Source of the DNA: Pseudeuparius sepicola
Taxonomy: Eukaryota > Arthropoda > Insecta > Coleoptera > Anthribidae
Assembly: GCA_963920635.1 (NCBI GenBank)
Contig: OY987302.1
Coordinates: 31,161,278 to 31,225,277, forward strand
Length of the DNA: 64,000 nt
Direction: 5' to 3'
Below the pieces are notes generated by a model. That model was not told the origin of the DNA, did no database searches, and worked only from the letters and a program-made list of their open reading frames with translations. The position numbers and the translations under genes were made by a program. This document shows, one piece after another, positions 22,046-29,820 of this stretch. Every line of letters begins with the position of its first letter. Position 1 is the stretch's first letter.

Positions 22046-22747
22046 ATGTTATCATTCACTGGAGAAGGGTTATTTAACTCGTTAATAAATAAATTACCAA
22101 TTGAGTTCCACATTCCCGGATATCAATATTGTGGACCTGGTACTAGACTAGAAAAAAGATTAGCAAGGGGTGACAGTGGAATTAATAGATTAGATACTTT
22201 ATGTAAAAAACACGATATATTCTACTCAAAAACCGGGTTGCTGGAAGATCGACATAAAGCTGACTTGGAATTGGAAAATCAAGCTTGGGAAAGAGTTAAA
22301 AGCAAAAACGCAAAATTAAGTGAAAAAGCTGCTGCTTGGTTTGTAACAACGGCAATGAAAGCTAAACGGAAGTTAGGTATGGGTCTAAAAAAGCGTCCCA
22401 ATTCATTCAGGCGAGATATAGTACGAAAAGTTGAAAAATCGTTGAAAAAATCATTTAACAACAATCAGCTGAATAACGTTAACAATATTAAAAATACAAC
22501 ATTAGCTGCCATCAAAGCTGCACGACTAGCTGTTAAAAGAGTGGGAGGAAAAAGAAAGGTGCGAATACCAAGAATTATCCCATTTCAGCACAAAACCGGT
22601 GGGTTTCTACCGTTGATTCCAATCCTAGCTGCATTGGGAGCTCTTGGATCGGTAGCTGGAGGTGCTAGTGCTGTTGCTAAAACTATAATCGATGCCAAAA
22701 ATGCTCAAAAAAGATGGTTGAAGAAAAACGACATAATCGAGCAATAG
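22046..22747 (+). CDS. PLA2-pX core protein
   Basis: The N terminus has a parvovirus-type phospholipase A2 signature: calcium loop YCGPGT (residues 28-33) and catalytic helix DTLCKKHDIFY with the His-Asp pair at 56-57. A long basic region follows, then a hydrophobic Gly-rich segment GGFLPLIPILAALGALGS, like the conserved tail of adenovirus core protein X (mu). By family this would be a virion protein whose lipase helps membrane passage and whose basic part binds DNA. The frame ends at 22747, but a typical pX tail (RHNRAIEAIGKKGSGLY) continues in the -1 frame at the start of the next gene, so a one-base loss in the A-run at 22707-22712 or a frameshift is likely. Confidence 0.85.
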   Translation: MLSFTGEGLFNSLINKLPIEFHIPGYQYCGPGTRLEKRLARGDSGINRLDTLCKKHDIFYSKTGLLEDRHKADLELENQAWERVKSKNAKLSEKAAAWFVTTAMKAKRKLGMGLKKRPNSFRRDIVRKVEKSLKKSFNNNQLNNVNNIKNTTLAAIKAARLAVKRVGGKRKVRIPRIIPFQHKTGGFLPLIPILAALGALGSVAGGASAVAKTIIDAKNAQKRWLKKNDIIEQ

Positions 22748-23217
22748 AAGCTATTGGAAAAAAAGGATCAGGTCTTTATATGCGAAAAAATAATCGTGGT
22801 GGATTTGGTTTGTTTTTTTCAAAAAAAAACTTAGTTCAAAAACTTCCTCTAAAGCTTCCTAATAGACCATTAACTGATGTTGACCTAAATAAATTTGCTA
22901 GAAAAATAAAAGTGCCACATTTTAAAGGTATATTTATGAGAGACACGCTTCCAAAAACAAAACCAAATGCAAATGAGTCTGCAATTATAAATTTAGATAT
23001 TCAAAGCAATAAGGGAACACACTGGGTAGCATATATAAAAAAGAATAATTTTGTACAGTATTTTGATAGTTTTGGTAACTTAAAACCACCTATAGAACTT
23101 ATTCGTTACTTAGGTAAGGGGGTTAAGATTTTATACAACAACGAGTCCTATCAAAAATTTAATGAAATAAATTGTGGTCACCTGTGCCTCGCATTTCTCT
23201 ATAAAAAGCAGAGGTAA
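22714..23217 (+). CDS. Adenain-like maturation cysteine protease, fused to the pX tail
   Basis: Catalytic set as in adenovirus-type/Ulp1 proteases: His in GTHWVAY (residue 103), Asp in YFDSFG (118), Gln in SYQKFN (147) and Cys in INCGHLCLAF (154). The conserved Polinton block LPNRPLTDVDLNKFARK marks the usual protease start near residue 48. The first 40 residues (RHNRAIEAIGKKGSGLY ... GGFGLFF) match the C-terminal tail expected for the preceding pX protein, so this frame joins pX tail and protease without a stop. It probably processes capsid and core proteins in the assembling particle. The end overlaps the next gene's upstream frame. Confidence 0.9.
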   Translation: MVEEKRHNRAIEAIGKKGSGLYMRKNNRGGFGLFFSKKNLVQKLPLKLPNRPLTDVDLNKFARKIKVPHFKGIFMRDTLPKTKPNANESAIINLDIQSNKGTHWVAYIKKNNFVQYFDSFGNLKPPIELIRYLGKGVKILYNNESYQKFNEINCGHLCLAFLYKKQR

Positions 23218-23236
23218 GCTTAGAGTCAACTCAGTC

Positions 23237-23910
23237 ATGTCACTGATATTCACCCTACATGGTTTCACTTCAACGCTAAGTATTGACTTTAATAATACAA
23301 TATATTTAGATTCTGATGTTCAGTATGGTCTAGCATTGTTAGGATTTCATTCATACAATACTATTCCGAATATTGAGGCGCCTAATAACAAATTTTATGT
23401 TGTCAATGAAAACAATGAACGAAAAATTATAGAAATTCCTACTGGGTCATATGAAATTAGTGCTATAGAAAGACAAATATTGAAATCTTTGAAAAAGTTA
23501 GATAACAATCCAAATATATTTTCATTGAAAGCTAACAATAGTACGCTTCAGTGTGAAATTTATAGTGATCAATACAGCATTGATTTTCAGCAGGATTCAA
23601 TAGGAAAATTGTTAGGTTTCTCTAACCGCTTACTACAATTAAAGAAACTTCACATATCAGATTTACCTGTAAGCATTGTTAAAGTTAGAACGATTCATAT
23701 AGATAGTAATATAACGGCTGGAGCATACTATAATAATAAACCATCGCATACTATTTACGAATTTGCTGTGGGGACCGACCCCGGTTACGCGATAGACGAA
23801 ACTCCAAGAAATTTGCTATACGTACCCGTTACCAAGCGTGAAATTCCCAGTTGGTAAATTTCAGAGGTGAAGAAATAATTGTAAGATTAGAATTAAAAAA
23901 GTTGTTATAA
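23237..23910 (+). CDS. Penton-like minor capsid protein, C terminus out of frame
   Basis: Starts MSLIFTLHGFTSTLSIDF at ATG 23237, 20 bp after the protease stop. Single-jelly-roll minor capsid hallmarks are GLALLGFHSYNTIPNI, NKFYVVNE, KLLGFSNRLL, NITAGAYYNNKPSHTIYEF and ETPRNLLYVPV. The frame stops at 23855-23857 after REIPSW. The expected C-terminal block LVNFRGEEIIVRLELKKLL is encoded at 23851-23910 in the -1 frame, so a small deletion with frame change removed about ten codons. By family it forms the capsid vertices. Confidence 0.85.
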
Positions 23911-23911
23911 A

Positions 23912-24124
23912 ATGGGTCTAGTTTTTGATGACGCTAGATATCAACCGTATAAAAGGAGATCACAATATTCTCAAAAATCACTCCCTCAAAGGTCTCATAA
24001 GTGTGAACCTCGTGAGAAGAATCTTATACCTACACCTGAAAATCTAAAGTTTTTAAAATCTCTTGGGTACGATGTCGTTAACACCTCAAGTGTTCGACGT
24101 GTATCGCTCACCAAAATTCGATGA
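23912..24124 (+). CDS. Small conserved Polinton protein upstream of the major capsid
   Basis: A 70-residue basic protein starting MGLVFDDARYQPYKRRSQ one base after the frame-shifted minor capsid stop, and overlapping the start of the major capsid gene. I know similar short proteins ending in TPEN..FLKSLG at this position in other insect Polintons; their function is unknown. The C-terminal residues after KFLKSLGYD may be read-through past a shorter ancestral stop. Confidence 0.6.
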   Translation: MGLVFDDARYQPYKRRSQYSQKSLPQRSHKCEPREKNLIPTPENLKFLKSLGYDVVNTSSVRRVSLTKIR

Positions 24125-25304
24125 ATCAATTCAACGATTGGAGACACGTACCTATTACCCATTTGTTAAGTCTTTTATGAATAACGATATAGTGGAAATA
24201 ACTATCAATCAAGGTGATGCCTGGCTATTAATGTACGATGCCGCGATATTTATTAAAGGAGAAATAGAGAAAACAGGCGGAGCAGGTACTTTCAGCCTTG
24301 TCAATAATGGTGCTGCTTTTTTCTTTGAATCTATATCTTATGAACTGAATGGTAAAGAAATGGATGCTGTTAGAGATCCTGGTATCATGAGTTCAATTAG
24401 AGCATATTTGTGTTACACTCCTAATGATCATAAACATATGATGACTTCGAGGTGGACCTATCCAGAAAAATTTTCTGTTTTGAATAAGGATGGTTCGTTC
24501 AGCTTAAGAATCCCTCTTAAGCACTTATTTGGTATTTTTAATTACTATCAATATGCTATTTGCGGTAAGCAAACCATAAGACTCATAAGATCCCGAAATG
24601 ATGCCAACTGTTTGCTATTAAAAGAAACTCCAGGAATAATCCCAGAATTAACTGCAGAACTAACCATTAGCAGTATCGAGCTGAAGGTAAAGCATATTCA
24701 ACCCAATGACATGATTAGACTGGATCTGTTGAAAGCAATCAAAAGCAATAAACCTATTTTAATTCCGTTTCGTAAATGGGAATTACACGAATTACCAAAT
24801 CTCACCGAAAATGCCACTAGAGAAATATGGTCGGTGAAAACATCTACAGCAGTCGAGAGTCCGAGATTTGTTATAGTTGGATTTCAGACAGATCGTAAAG
24901 AGAACTCAAAAGAAGATCCTACACAGTTCGATCATATAGATATCTCGGACGTTAGGTTAATCTTAAACGGTGATTATTATCCATTTGAACGGTTAAGGCA
25001 AGATTTCAATAAGGATTATGTAGAATCATACAATAATTATACTGATTTTCATCCAAGTTTTATGAATACTCGAGATAAGCGTCCTATTCTCAGTTACAAA
25101 GACTTTAAAGAACATGCAACGCTTTTTGTTATCGATTGTTCCAAAAGAAACGAGTCCGTAAAAACCAGCACGGTTGACGTAAAGTTAGATATCGAGAGCA
25201 CCAAAGGATTTCCAGCTAAAACTAGAGTTTATTGTATTATTATTCATGATTGTATACTAGAATATTTACCGTTGAGCGAAACTGTTAGAAATATAATGAT
25301 TTAA
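24072..25304 (+). CDS. Major capsid protein, double jelly roll
   Basis: A 410-residue protein from ATG 24072 (MSLTPQVFDVYRSP); the in-frame codons before it are not a normal start. Recognisable Polinton capsid blocks: NNGAAFFFESISYELNG, RDPGIMSSIRAYLCYT, RIPLKHLFGIFNYY, IPFRKWELHELPNL and the C-terminal NNYTDFHPSFMN. By family it forms hexon-like trimers with two jelly rolls each. The frame is complete with no break. It lies in the plus-strand capsid block after the protease and minor capsid genes. Confidence 0.92.
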   Translation: MSLTPQVFDVYRSPKFDESIQRLETRTYYPFVKSFMNNDIVEITINQGDAWLLMYDAAIFIKGEIEKTGGAGTFSLVNNGAAFFFESISYELNGKEMDAVRDPGIMSSIRAYLCYTPNDHKHMMTSRWTYPEKFSVLNKDGSFSLRIPLKHLFGIFNYYQYAICGKQTIRLIRSRNDANCLLLKETPGIIPELTAELTISSIELKVKHIQPNDMIRLDLLKAIKSNKPILIPFRKWELHELPNLTENATREIWSVKTSTAVESPRFVIVGFQTDRKENSKEDPTQFDHIDISDVRLILNGDYYPFERLRQDFNKDYVESYNNYTDFHPSFMNTRDKRPILSYKDFKEHATLFVIDCSKRNESVKTSTVDVKLDIESTKGFPAKTRVYCIIIHDCILEYLPLSETVRNIMI

Positions 25305-25343
25305 ATAACAAACCCCCTCTCCTTTGCTTAACTATCAATTGGA

Positions 25344-25377
25344 TATAAAAACGTATCGGTTAGTGAAGAAAACCATT
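25344..25377 (+). promoter_or_regulatory. TATA-Inr core promoter
   Basis: TATAAAA at 25344 and CCATTC with A at 25374, 30 nt apart, about 30 nt before ATG 25407. Confidence 0.5.
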
Positions 25378-25406
25378 CTCTGTAAAAGTATAGATAAAAC
25401 ATAACC

Positions 25407-25883
25407 ATGAAAATTGCAGTTATTGACATTCAAGGCTTCATGGTAAAAAATGAATTCCATCCTAAAGAGCTGACAATTAAAATTAACGAACAAATATTAC
25501 ACGTATTATTAAAACCGTTCAGAGATTTTAATTCACTTAGTAAATTCGATAATAGACATGTTAGAAATCTTGAAAAAAATCGTTTAGGAATTAAATATTC
25601 CAGTGGATATGTGGACTATAGTGAATTACCCAAAATAGTGGAAAATATTTTGTTCAACGTCAATTCAGTCTACGTTAAAGGTGATCAAAAGGCAAGATTT
25701 TTACGTAATGTTATCGACAAGAAAATAGTTGATGTTGGAGATCTTCAGAACAATTGGATTCAAGTACCAAAGTTTGAGAAGGAGATACCATCATGCTTGT
25801 GTCACACAGAACATAAGAAATGGTTATGCAGTTTAAGTAATTGTGAAAAACTATATAGTTGGCTACAAACATTTTTACCATAA
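25407..25883 (+). CDS. Conserved Polinton protein of unknown function (DIQGF type)
   Basis: A 158-residue protein starting MKIAVIDIQGFMVKNEF. I recognise the general pattern (an N-terminal DIQGF strand, SSGYVDYSE in the middle, VYVKGDQKARFLR, then a Cys/His-rich tail CLCHTEHKKWLCSLSNC) from proteins common in insect Polintons, without a named function. The first strand with an acidic residue and the predicted alternating strands resemble RNase H-like nucleases, and the tail could bind zinc; both are inference. Confidence 0.65.
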   Translation: MKIAVIDIQGFMVKNEFHPKELTIKINEQILHVLLKPFRDFNSLSKFDNRHVRNLEKNRLGIKYSSGYVDYSELPKIVENILFNVNSVYVKGDQKARFLRNVIDKKIVDVGDLQNNWIQVPKFEKEIPSCLCHTEHKKWLCSLSNCEKLYSWLQTFLP

Positions 25884-25983
25884 TATATTATGTTAGTTTA
25901 ATCTGTAATGTAGTATAAAAATAATTAAATTTTTAATAATACTTAGTTGTTTATTTTAATTACCCCCTCCAAATACATATAGG

Positions 25984-26018
25984 TATAAATTACAAAATCT
26001 TAACAAATATCCTACAGT
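25984..26018 (+). promoter_or_regulatory. TATA-Inr core promoter
   Basis: TATAAAT at 25984 and TACAGTT with A at 26016, 32 nt apart. ATG 26029 follows after about 13 nt. Confidence 0.5.
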
Positions 26019-26028
26019 TTTATTCAAG

Positions 26029-26493
26029 ATGTTGTTAAAAGCAGAATACATTTTTTTGCATGCTATAATTAACAACGTGTTCTATATTTATAAACCAACC
26101 TATGTAGACGAATTTGCAATTTGTGTGGATAAACATTCTATAAAATGGATTCCTTTTATACCTGTACCTGATACTAAGGATATTGTAATGGTAAATCTAC
26201 CTAGAAGTTTTGCATACTACAAAATTAGAATGACATTTAAAAATCGAACAATTGCTGATAGGAAATGGTTAATCCATTGCTCAAAAATCTATAACAAAAG
26301 TAATCTAACATCTAATAATACACAAGGAACTCAGCAAGGATCTCAACGGTGTATGGGAGAAGTGAACCTGCTGTACATGATCTACTTTATAACAACATGT
26401 TCATCGTTATTAGTCGTGAAATTGCTTATTAAACTTGTTCAGAGAGTACTTAGTGAACGAAAATGGTATACAACAATATTAAGAAAAAACTAA
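26029..26493 (+). CDS. Unknown single-pass membrane protein
   Basis: A 154-residue protein, not recognised. A weakly hydrophobic N terminus is followed by a mixed region and a polar stretch with two possible N-glycosylation sites (NKSN, NLTS). A strong membrane segment follows (LLYMIYFITTCSSLLVVKLL, about residues 113-132), then a basic tail. The layout would suit a small surface or membrane-associated protein. It has its own TATA-Inr promoter and starts the accessory island; the next small gene overlaps its end. Confidence 0.6.
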   Translation: MLLKAEYIFLHAIINNVFYIYKPTYVDEFAICVDKHSIKWIPFIPVPDTKDIVMVNLPRSFAYYKIRMTFKNRTIADRKWLIHCSKIYNKSNLTSNNTQGTQQGSQRCMGEVNLLYMIYFITTCSSLLVVKLLIKLVQRVLSERKWYTTILRKN

Positions 26494-26684
26494 AATCAAA
26501 ATCTGTCATTGTATCGTACGTATTAAATAAAAAGTTAAAAATATATCAAGTATTTCATTTACACCCTATCTATAATTTCTATAATCTGTTGCAGAGCAAC
26601 ATTTTTATCTTATTCAAGTTAGAAGAGCAAAGTATGATGATATTTATTGACGGTGGTTTTAGAGTATTAAACGCTAAAAAGTAG
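26463..26684 (+). CDS. Small basic unknown protein
   Basis: 73 residues overlapping the end of the previous gene by 31 nt. It has a lysine-rich start (MVYNNIKKKLKSKSV), then a hydrophobic middle. I recognise no domain. It may be real given the tight packing, or a chance frame. Confidence 0.3.
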   Translation: MVYNNIKKKLKSKSVIVSYVLNKKLKIYQVFHLHPIYNFYNLLQSNIFILFKLEEQSMMIFIDGGFRVLNAKK

Positions 26685-26986
26685 TATACTTACCTGTAAA
26701 GTTATCTTTCATGATTGTTTTAACACTATCTTTATACTTAGCACTTCTCAACATTTTTATGTTGCAACTTTTTGTAGTAGGTAAATTGAGAGAAAAATAA
26801 AAATTAATAACATAAATTTGATGATACATGTATATTAAAATAAAAATTAAAACAAATATAAACTAACTATATACAAATGTTAAGAAGTCATGTTAAGTCA
26901 AGTTACGTTAGTCAAGTTACGTTAAGTCAAGTCAAATCCTATTCTAAAGCAAAAAGAGGTAATGTGCAGTTGACCCGAGAACTAAG
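26685..26986. other. AT-rich gap with short GTTACGTTAAGTCAA repeats
   Basis: No coding signal. Near 26884-26935 there are four imperfect copies of AAGTCAAGTTACGTT. Confidence 0.4.
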
Positions 26987-27946
26987 TTATTTTGTTCTTA
27001 TCCTCTGCAAAAGTTTAGTAGTTAATAATTCATCTCTTTGAATTTTTTCTTGTCGTTTTAATAACATTTTTTTCCGTTTCTCTAATTGAACCTGTTGTTT
27101 CTCTATTTGAATTAGTTCCCGGGTCAACTGTACATTATCTCTTTTAGACTTAGAATTTGCTCTCCTCAAGAAGTTTGTCGTATTCATCAGATATTGGCTT
27201 ACACTAACATCCTCTTTCATAACATCCACCTCAAACTCATCTCCACTATCATCCATTGGGTCAATAGTCTGACTCACCGACAGTAAACTGAGGTCATCGT
27301 CAGAGTCGTCATTGTCATTGTCATGTGTTTGGTTGTAGCAACTCGCCAACAGCTTGCCCTTTCCCTTGCCCTTTCCCTTGCCCTTTCCGTATCCCGAAGG
27401 ACCAGGTTGTAGCTCCGCGACGACGGTAGTGGTAGCAGGGATACGTCGCAGACTAAGGGATGGTCGTGTCCTGGGCGGCTTCGCGGGAGCGGCGAACGGT
27501 GACGCTGTTTCTGAGGCTGCAAAGCTTCTAGCGGACCTAGAAGACTCCGGCAACAACAGAGATGGGCTTCCAGCAATACTCCTGGTGAGCTTAGACGGTC
27601 CCGGTAGCAATAGGGCTGGGCTTTTGGTGGAGCACCTAGCGGAGCTAGGTCCCGTCAACGGAACTGACCGGGCTGTATGCTTGATCCGGACGCCACTGCG
27701 AGGCTTCCTGATCATTCATAATCTCCCCCAAATTCATTCCAGGCGGCTGTAAAATAAAATTATATTTCATATAACTGAAAAACTTCTACTTACGAAGCTT
27801 ATATCATTCGAATAAATTCAATATTAAAAATACACTTTTTAGAAGCTCCTACTTCCTAAACTACTCTCATAAAACAAAAAAATTAAAAAAATACTTACAA
27901 TCACTAATTGATCCAGGATGTTAATTTTGTTGTTTCCAAAATCCAT
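26987..27946 (-). CDS. Unknown spliced accessory gene (low-complexity, coiled coil)
   Basis: The main exon encodes 242 residues from ATG 27715 in three zones. The first is a basic Ser/Pro-rich N terminus with two PxLLLPxxS repeats. The second is a GYGKGKGKGKGKGK run followed by an acidic stretch (NDNDDSDDDLSLL). The third is a C-terminal Lys/Gln/Glu-rich coiled coil. Upstream a 16-codon exon (ATG 27946, MDFGNNKINILDQLVI) ends at a perfect donor GTAAGT (27898). A TTTTATTTTACAG acceptor at 27747 joins it in phase to PPGMNLGEIMNDQEAS, but that frame stops after 34 codons while the long frame lies +1. A second intron or a one-base indel must be assumed. GC content is well above that of neighbouring genes. 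Function unknown. Confidence 0.5.
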
Positions 27947-28092
27947 TGTGGTCACAGAGTACAAAAGCACAAAAATAAACGAAAACACAATCACGCAAGC
28001 TCGGAGACACGAAGGTACAAGTCGTATAGGAGGTGATGTTCAGTGAACACTGAATAAATAAACAAATAGTGAATTATTATATTGAAACAAAC

Positions 28093-28279
28093 TGCAGTGT
28101 CCACAATTTGTATAGGTAGGGGATTCCTTCATATACAGCTTACTCTCAGAGTTCATCAACACAGGCGTAGAGTTACTTCCTGCAGTATCCACAATTTGTA
28201 TAGGTATACGATAGCATCCTGTGCTATATGATAACTGCTTACTCGCAGAGTTCATTAACACAGGCATAGGGTTACTTCC
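28093..28279. repeat. Two tandem copies of an 88-99 bp unit
   Basis: TGCAGTGTCCACAATTTGTA at 28093 and TGCAGTATCCACAATTTGTA at 28181 start two units. Both end with GTTCATYAACACAGGC and GTTACTTCC. Confidence 0.75.
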
Positions 28280-28346
28280 TGAGAACTGATGAGTCTACAA
28301 AAGAGAATGCAATCTTGCATTCACACGAACAATAGAACCATGAAGT

Positions 28347-28790
28347 ATGATACCGGAAACGTGTAATCCGACACTGGAGTATCAAATTACATTCGATTGA
28401 AACCCGACACCGGAAACGTGTAATCTGACACTGGGATATCAAATTACATTCGATTGAAACCCGACACCGGAAACATGTAATCTGACACCGGTGTATCAAA
28501 TTACATTCGATTGAAATCCGACACCGGAAACGTGTAATCTGACACTGGGATATCAAATTACATTCGATTGAAACCCGACACCGGAAACATGTAATCTGAC
28601 ACCGGTGTATCAAATTACATTCGATTGAAACCCGACACCGGAAACGTGTAATCTGACACCGGGGTATCAAATTACATTCGATTGAAACCCGACACCGGAA
28701 ACGTGTAATCTGACACCGGGGTATCAAATTACATTCGATTGAAACCCGACACCGGAAACGTGTAATCTGACACCGGGGTATCAAATTACA
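28347..28790. repeat. 57-bp minisatellite, eight copies
   Basis: Units repeat exactly every 57 bp with a few substitutions (CCGACACCGGAAACGTGTAA, then a TGACACYGG part and ATCAAATTACATTCGATTGA). Each unit contains an imperfect inverted repeat GTAATCTGACACC / GGTATCAAATTAC. Because 57 is a multiple of three, an open frame spans the array, but I do not regard it as a gene. Confidence 0.9.
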
Positions 28791-28795
28791 AGCCC

Positions 28796-28875
28796 AAAAT
28801 TTTCGCCTGCGGCGGGCTCGGCGCTTCGCGCCGGCGGCGCTCCGCGCCGAATCGAGTTAACGGGAGCTCAGCGCC
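28796..28875. other. GC-rich hairpin cluster
   Basis: CTCGGCGCTTCGCGCCG and CGGCGCTCCGCGCCG form consecutive hairpins between the minisatellite and the IAP gene, in otherwise AT-rich sequence. Possibly the end of a small inserted repeat. Confidence 0.5.
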
Positions 28876-28885
28876 GCTCTGGGGG

Positions 28886-28945
28886 TTTTATCAAAAATAA
28901 AAGACCAATTTGTACTCGTGATCTTTCCAGGCAAAATCGCAGGAA
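28886..28945. repeat. Interspersed repeat shared with the flanking genome
   Basis: AAAATAAAAGACCAATTTGT, ACTCGTGATCTTTCC and GGCAAAAT recur at 47052-47115 and, inverted, at about 46610-46710, outside the Polinton. This marks a small host repeat inserted next to the IAP gene. Confidence 0.5.
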
Positions 28946-29031
28946 TTTTATTGAAATAAACGATTAAGTATTATCGAAAAATTATTTTTATACTACATTA
29001 CAGATTAAAATAACACACATATATATTATAT

Positions 29032-29583
29032 TTACGGTAGAAATGCTCGCACCCTATTGGTTACAATTTGTCTACACAACGGACATGTTTCTATCGATGG
29101 TGAACACTTCATACAAAATACTAGATGTCCACAAGGTATCATCAGGATTTCTATATTATTTTCGTAACAGATTTTACATAACATGTTACTCATATACTCA
29201 GTTTCTGGAGTAGGTTTGGTGATATATACATTTTCTGGAGCAGGCTTAGAGAAAAAACTTTCATCTTCTGTAACGGCATTAGGACGAATTTCGATACCGT
29301 AAACTTCACTATCTCCACGATTTGTGATAAATGGACAATTCGGACTCCAACTTCTGTGGTCTTGCATAGGGTCATCATCAACCTTCCATTGGTAACCCTC
29401 GATGAAGCAATAGGGACATTGTACTGTATCATCGGAGCTCGTATAAAAAAAGCCTGCCTCCGCCAGGTTTCTCGTTGCCTTAAACACATGCTCTTGCGGC
29501 CAATTTTCGAACGATTTTAGTCTATTATCAAATTTTTTATATTCCGAAATTTTCCATTTCCATTTCTGTACGTAAGAAACCAA
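29032..29583 (-). CDS. iap: Inhibitor of apoptosis, one BIR plus RING
   Basis: The BIR domain spans about residues 20-90 with zinc ligands Cys56, Cys59, His76 and Cys83 (CPYC ... HRSWSPNC). A C3HC4 RING finger spans 136-170 (CKICY ... PCGH ... CPLCRQ), then a short hydrophobic tail. BIR domains bind caspases or IAP antagonists and the RING acts as an E3 ubiquitin ligase; baculoviral and insect IAPs have this layout. The linker carries a short duplication KPAPENVY / KPTPETEY. No ATG lies in frame before the BIR: TATA (29618) and Inr (29585) point to a start just upstream, and the first ATG (29563) is in the +1 frame, so a one-base indel or a non-standard start is likely. All zinc ligands are present. 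Confidence 0.9.
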   Translation of the reverse strand: MVSYVQKWKWKISEYKKFDNRLKSFENWPQEHVFKATRNLAEAGFFYTSSDDTVQCPYCFIEGYQWKVDDDPMQDHRSWSPNCPFITNRGDSEVYGIEIRPNAVTEDESFFSKPAPENVYITKPTPETEYMSNMLCKICYENNIEILMIPCGHLVFCMKCSPSIETCPLCRQIVTNRVRAFLP

Positions 29584-29772
29584 CTGCTAGATTTTTATGT
29601 CTATTATATCAATTTATATCAAAATCGAAGAGTGGGGACTTAAAATGACCTGAAATAACCTTGACCGTATTTTGAAAACGGATTAATATTCTATAGAAAT
29701 TCCATAAAGTTGACGATGCTCTAAATCTGTTAATCAAGCAGAATATATTTTACGTTGTAAGGGGGAATTGAC

Positions 29773-29810
29773 TATAAAAAGGTGTGAATTTAGATGGATA
29801 TCATTCAGTT
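29773..29810 (+). promoter_or_regulatory. TATA-Inr core promoter of the tandem-repeat protein gene
   Basis: TATAAAAA at 29773, then TCATTC (29801) and TCAGTT (29805), both fitting TCAKTY at 30 and 34 nt. Transcription would start after the ATG at 29794, so ATG 29821 is the better start. Confidence 0.65.
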
Positions 29811-29820
29811 AACCAATACA

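Noticed and set aside
27354..27752. 132-residue plus-strand frame opposite the spliced gene
   Set aside because: It is the antisense shadow of the GC-rich low-complexity exon and lacks any domain.
28272..28784. 170-residue open frame with a repeated CQITRFRCRVSIECNLI unit
   Set aside because: It is created by the 57-bp minisatellite, whose unit length is divisible by three; it has no start context or non-repeat domain.
28347..28790. CRISPR-like array
   Set aside because: The units are contiguous, without unique spacers, in a eukaryotic element; it is a minisatellite.
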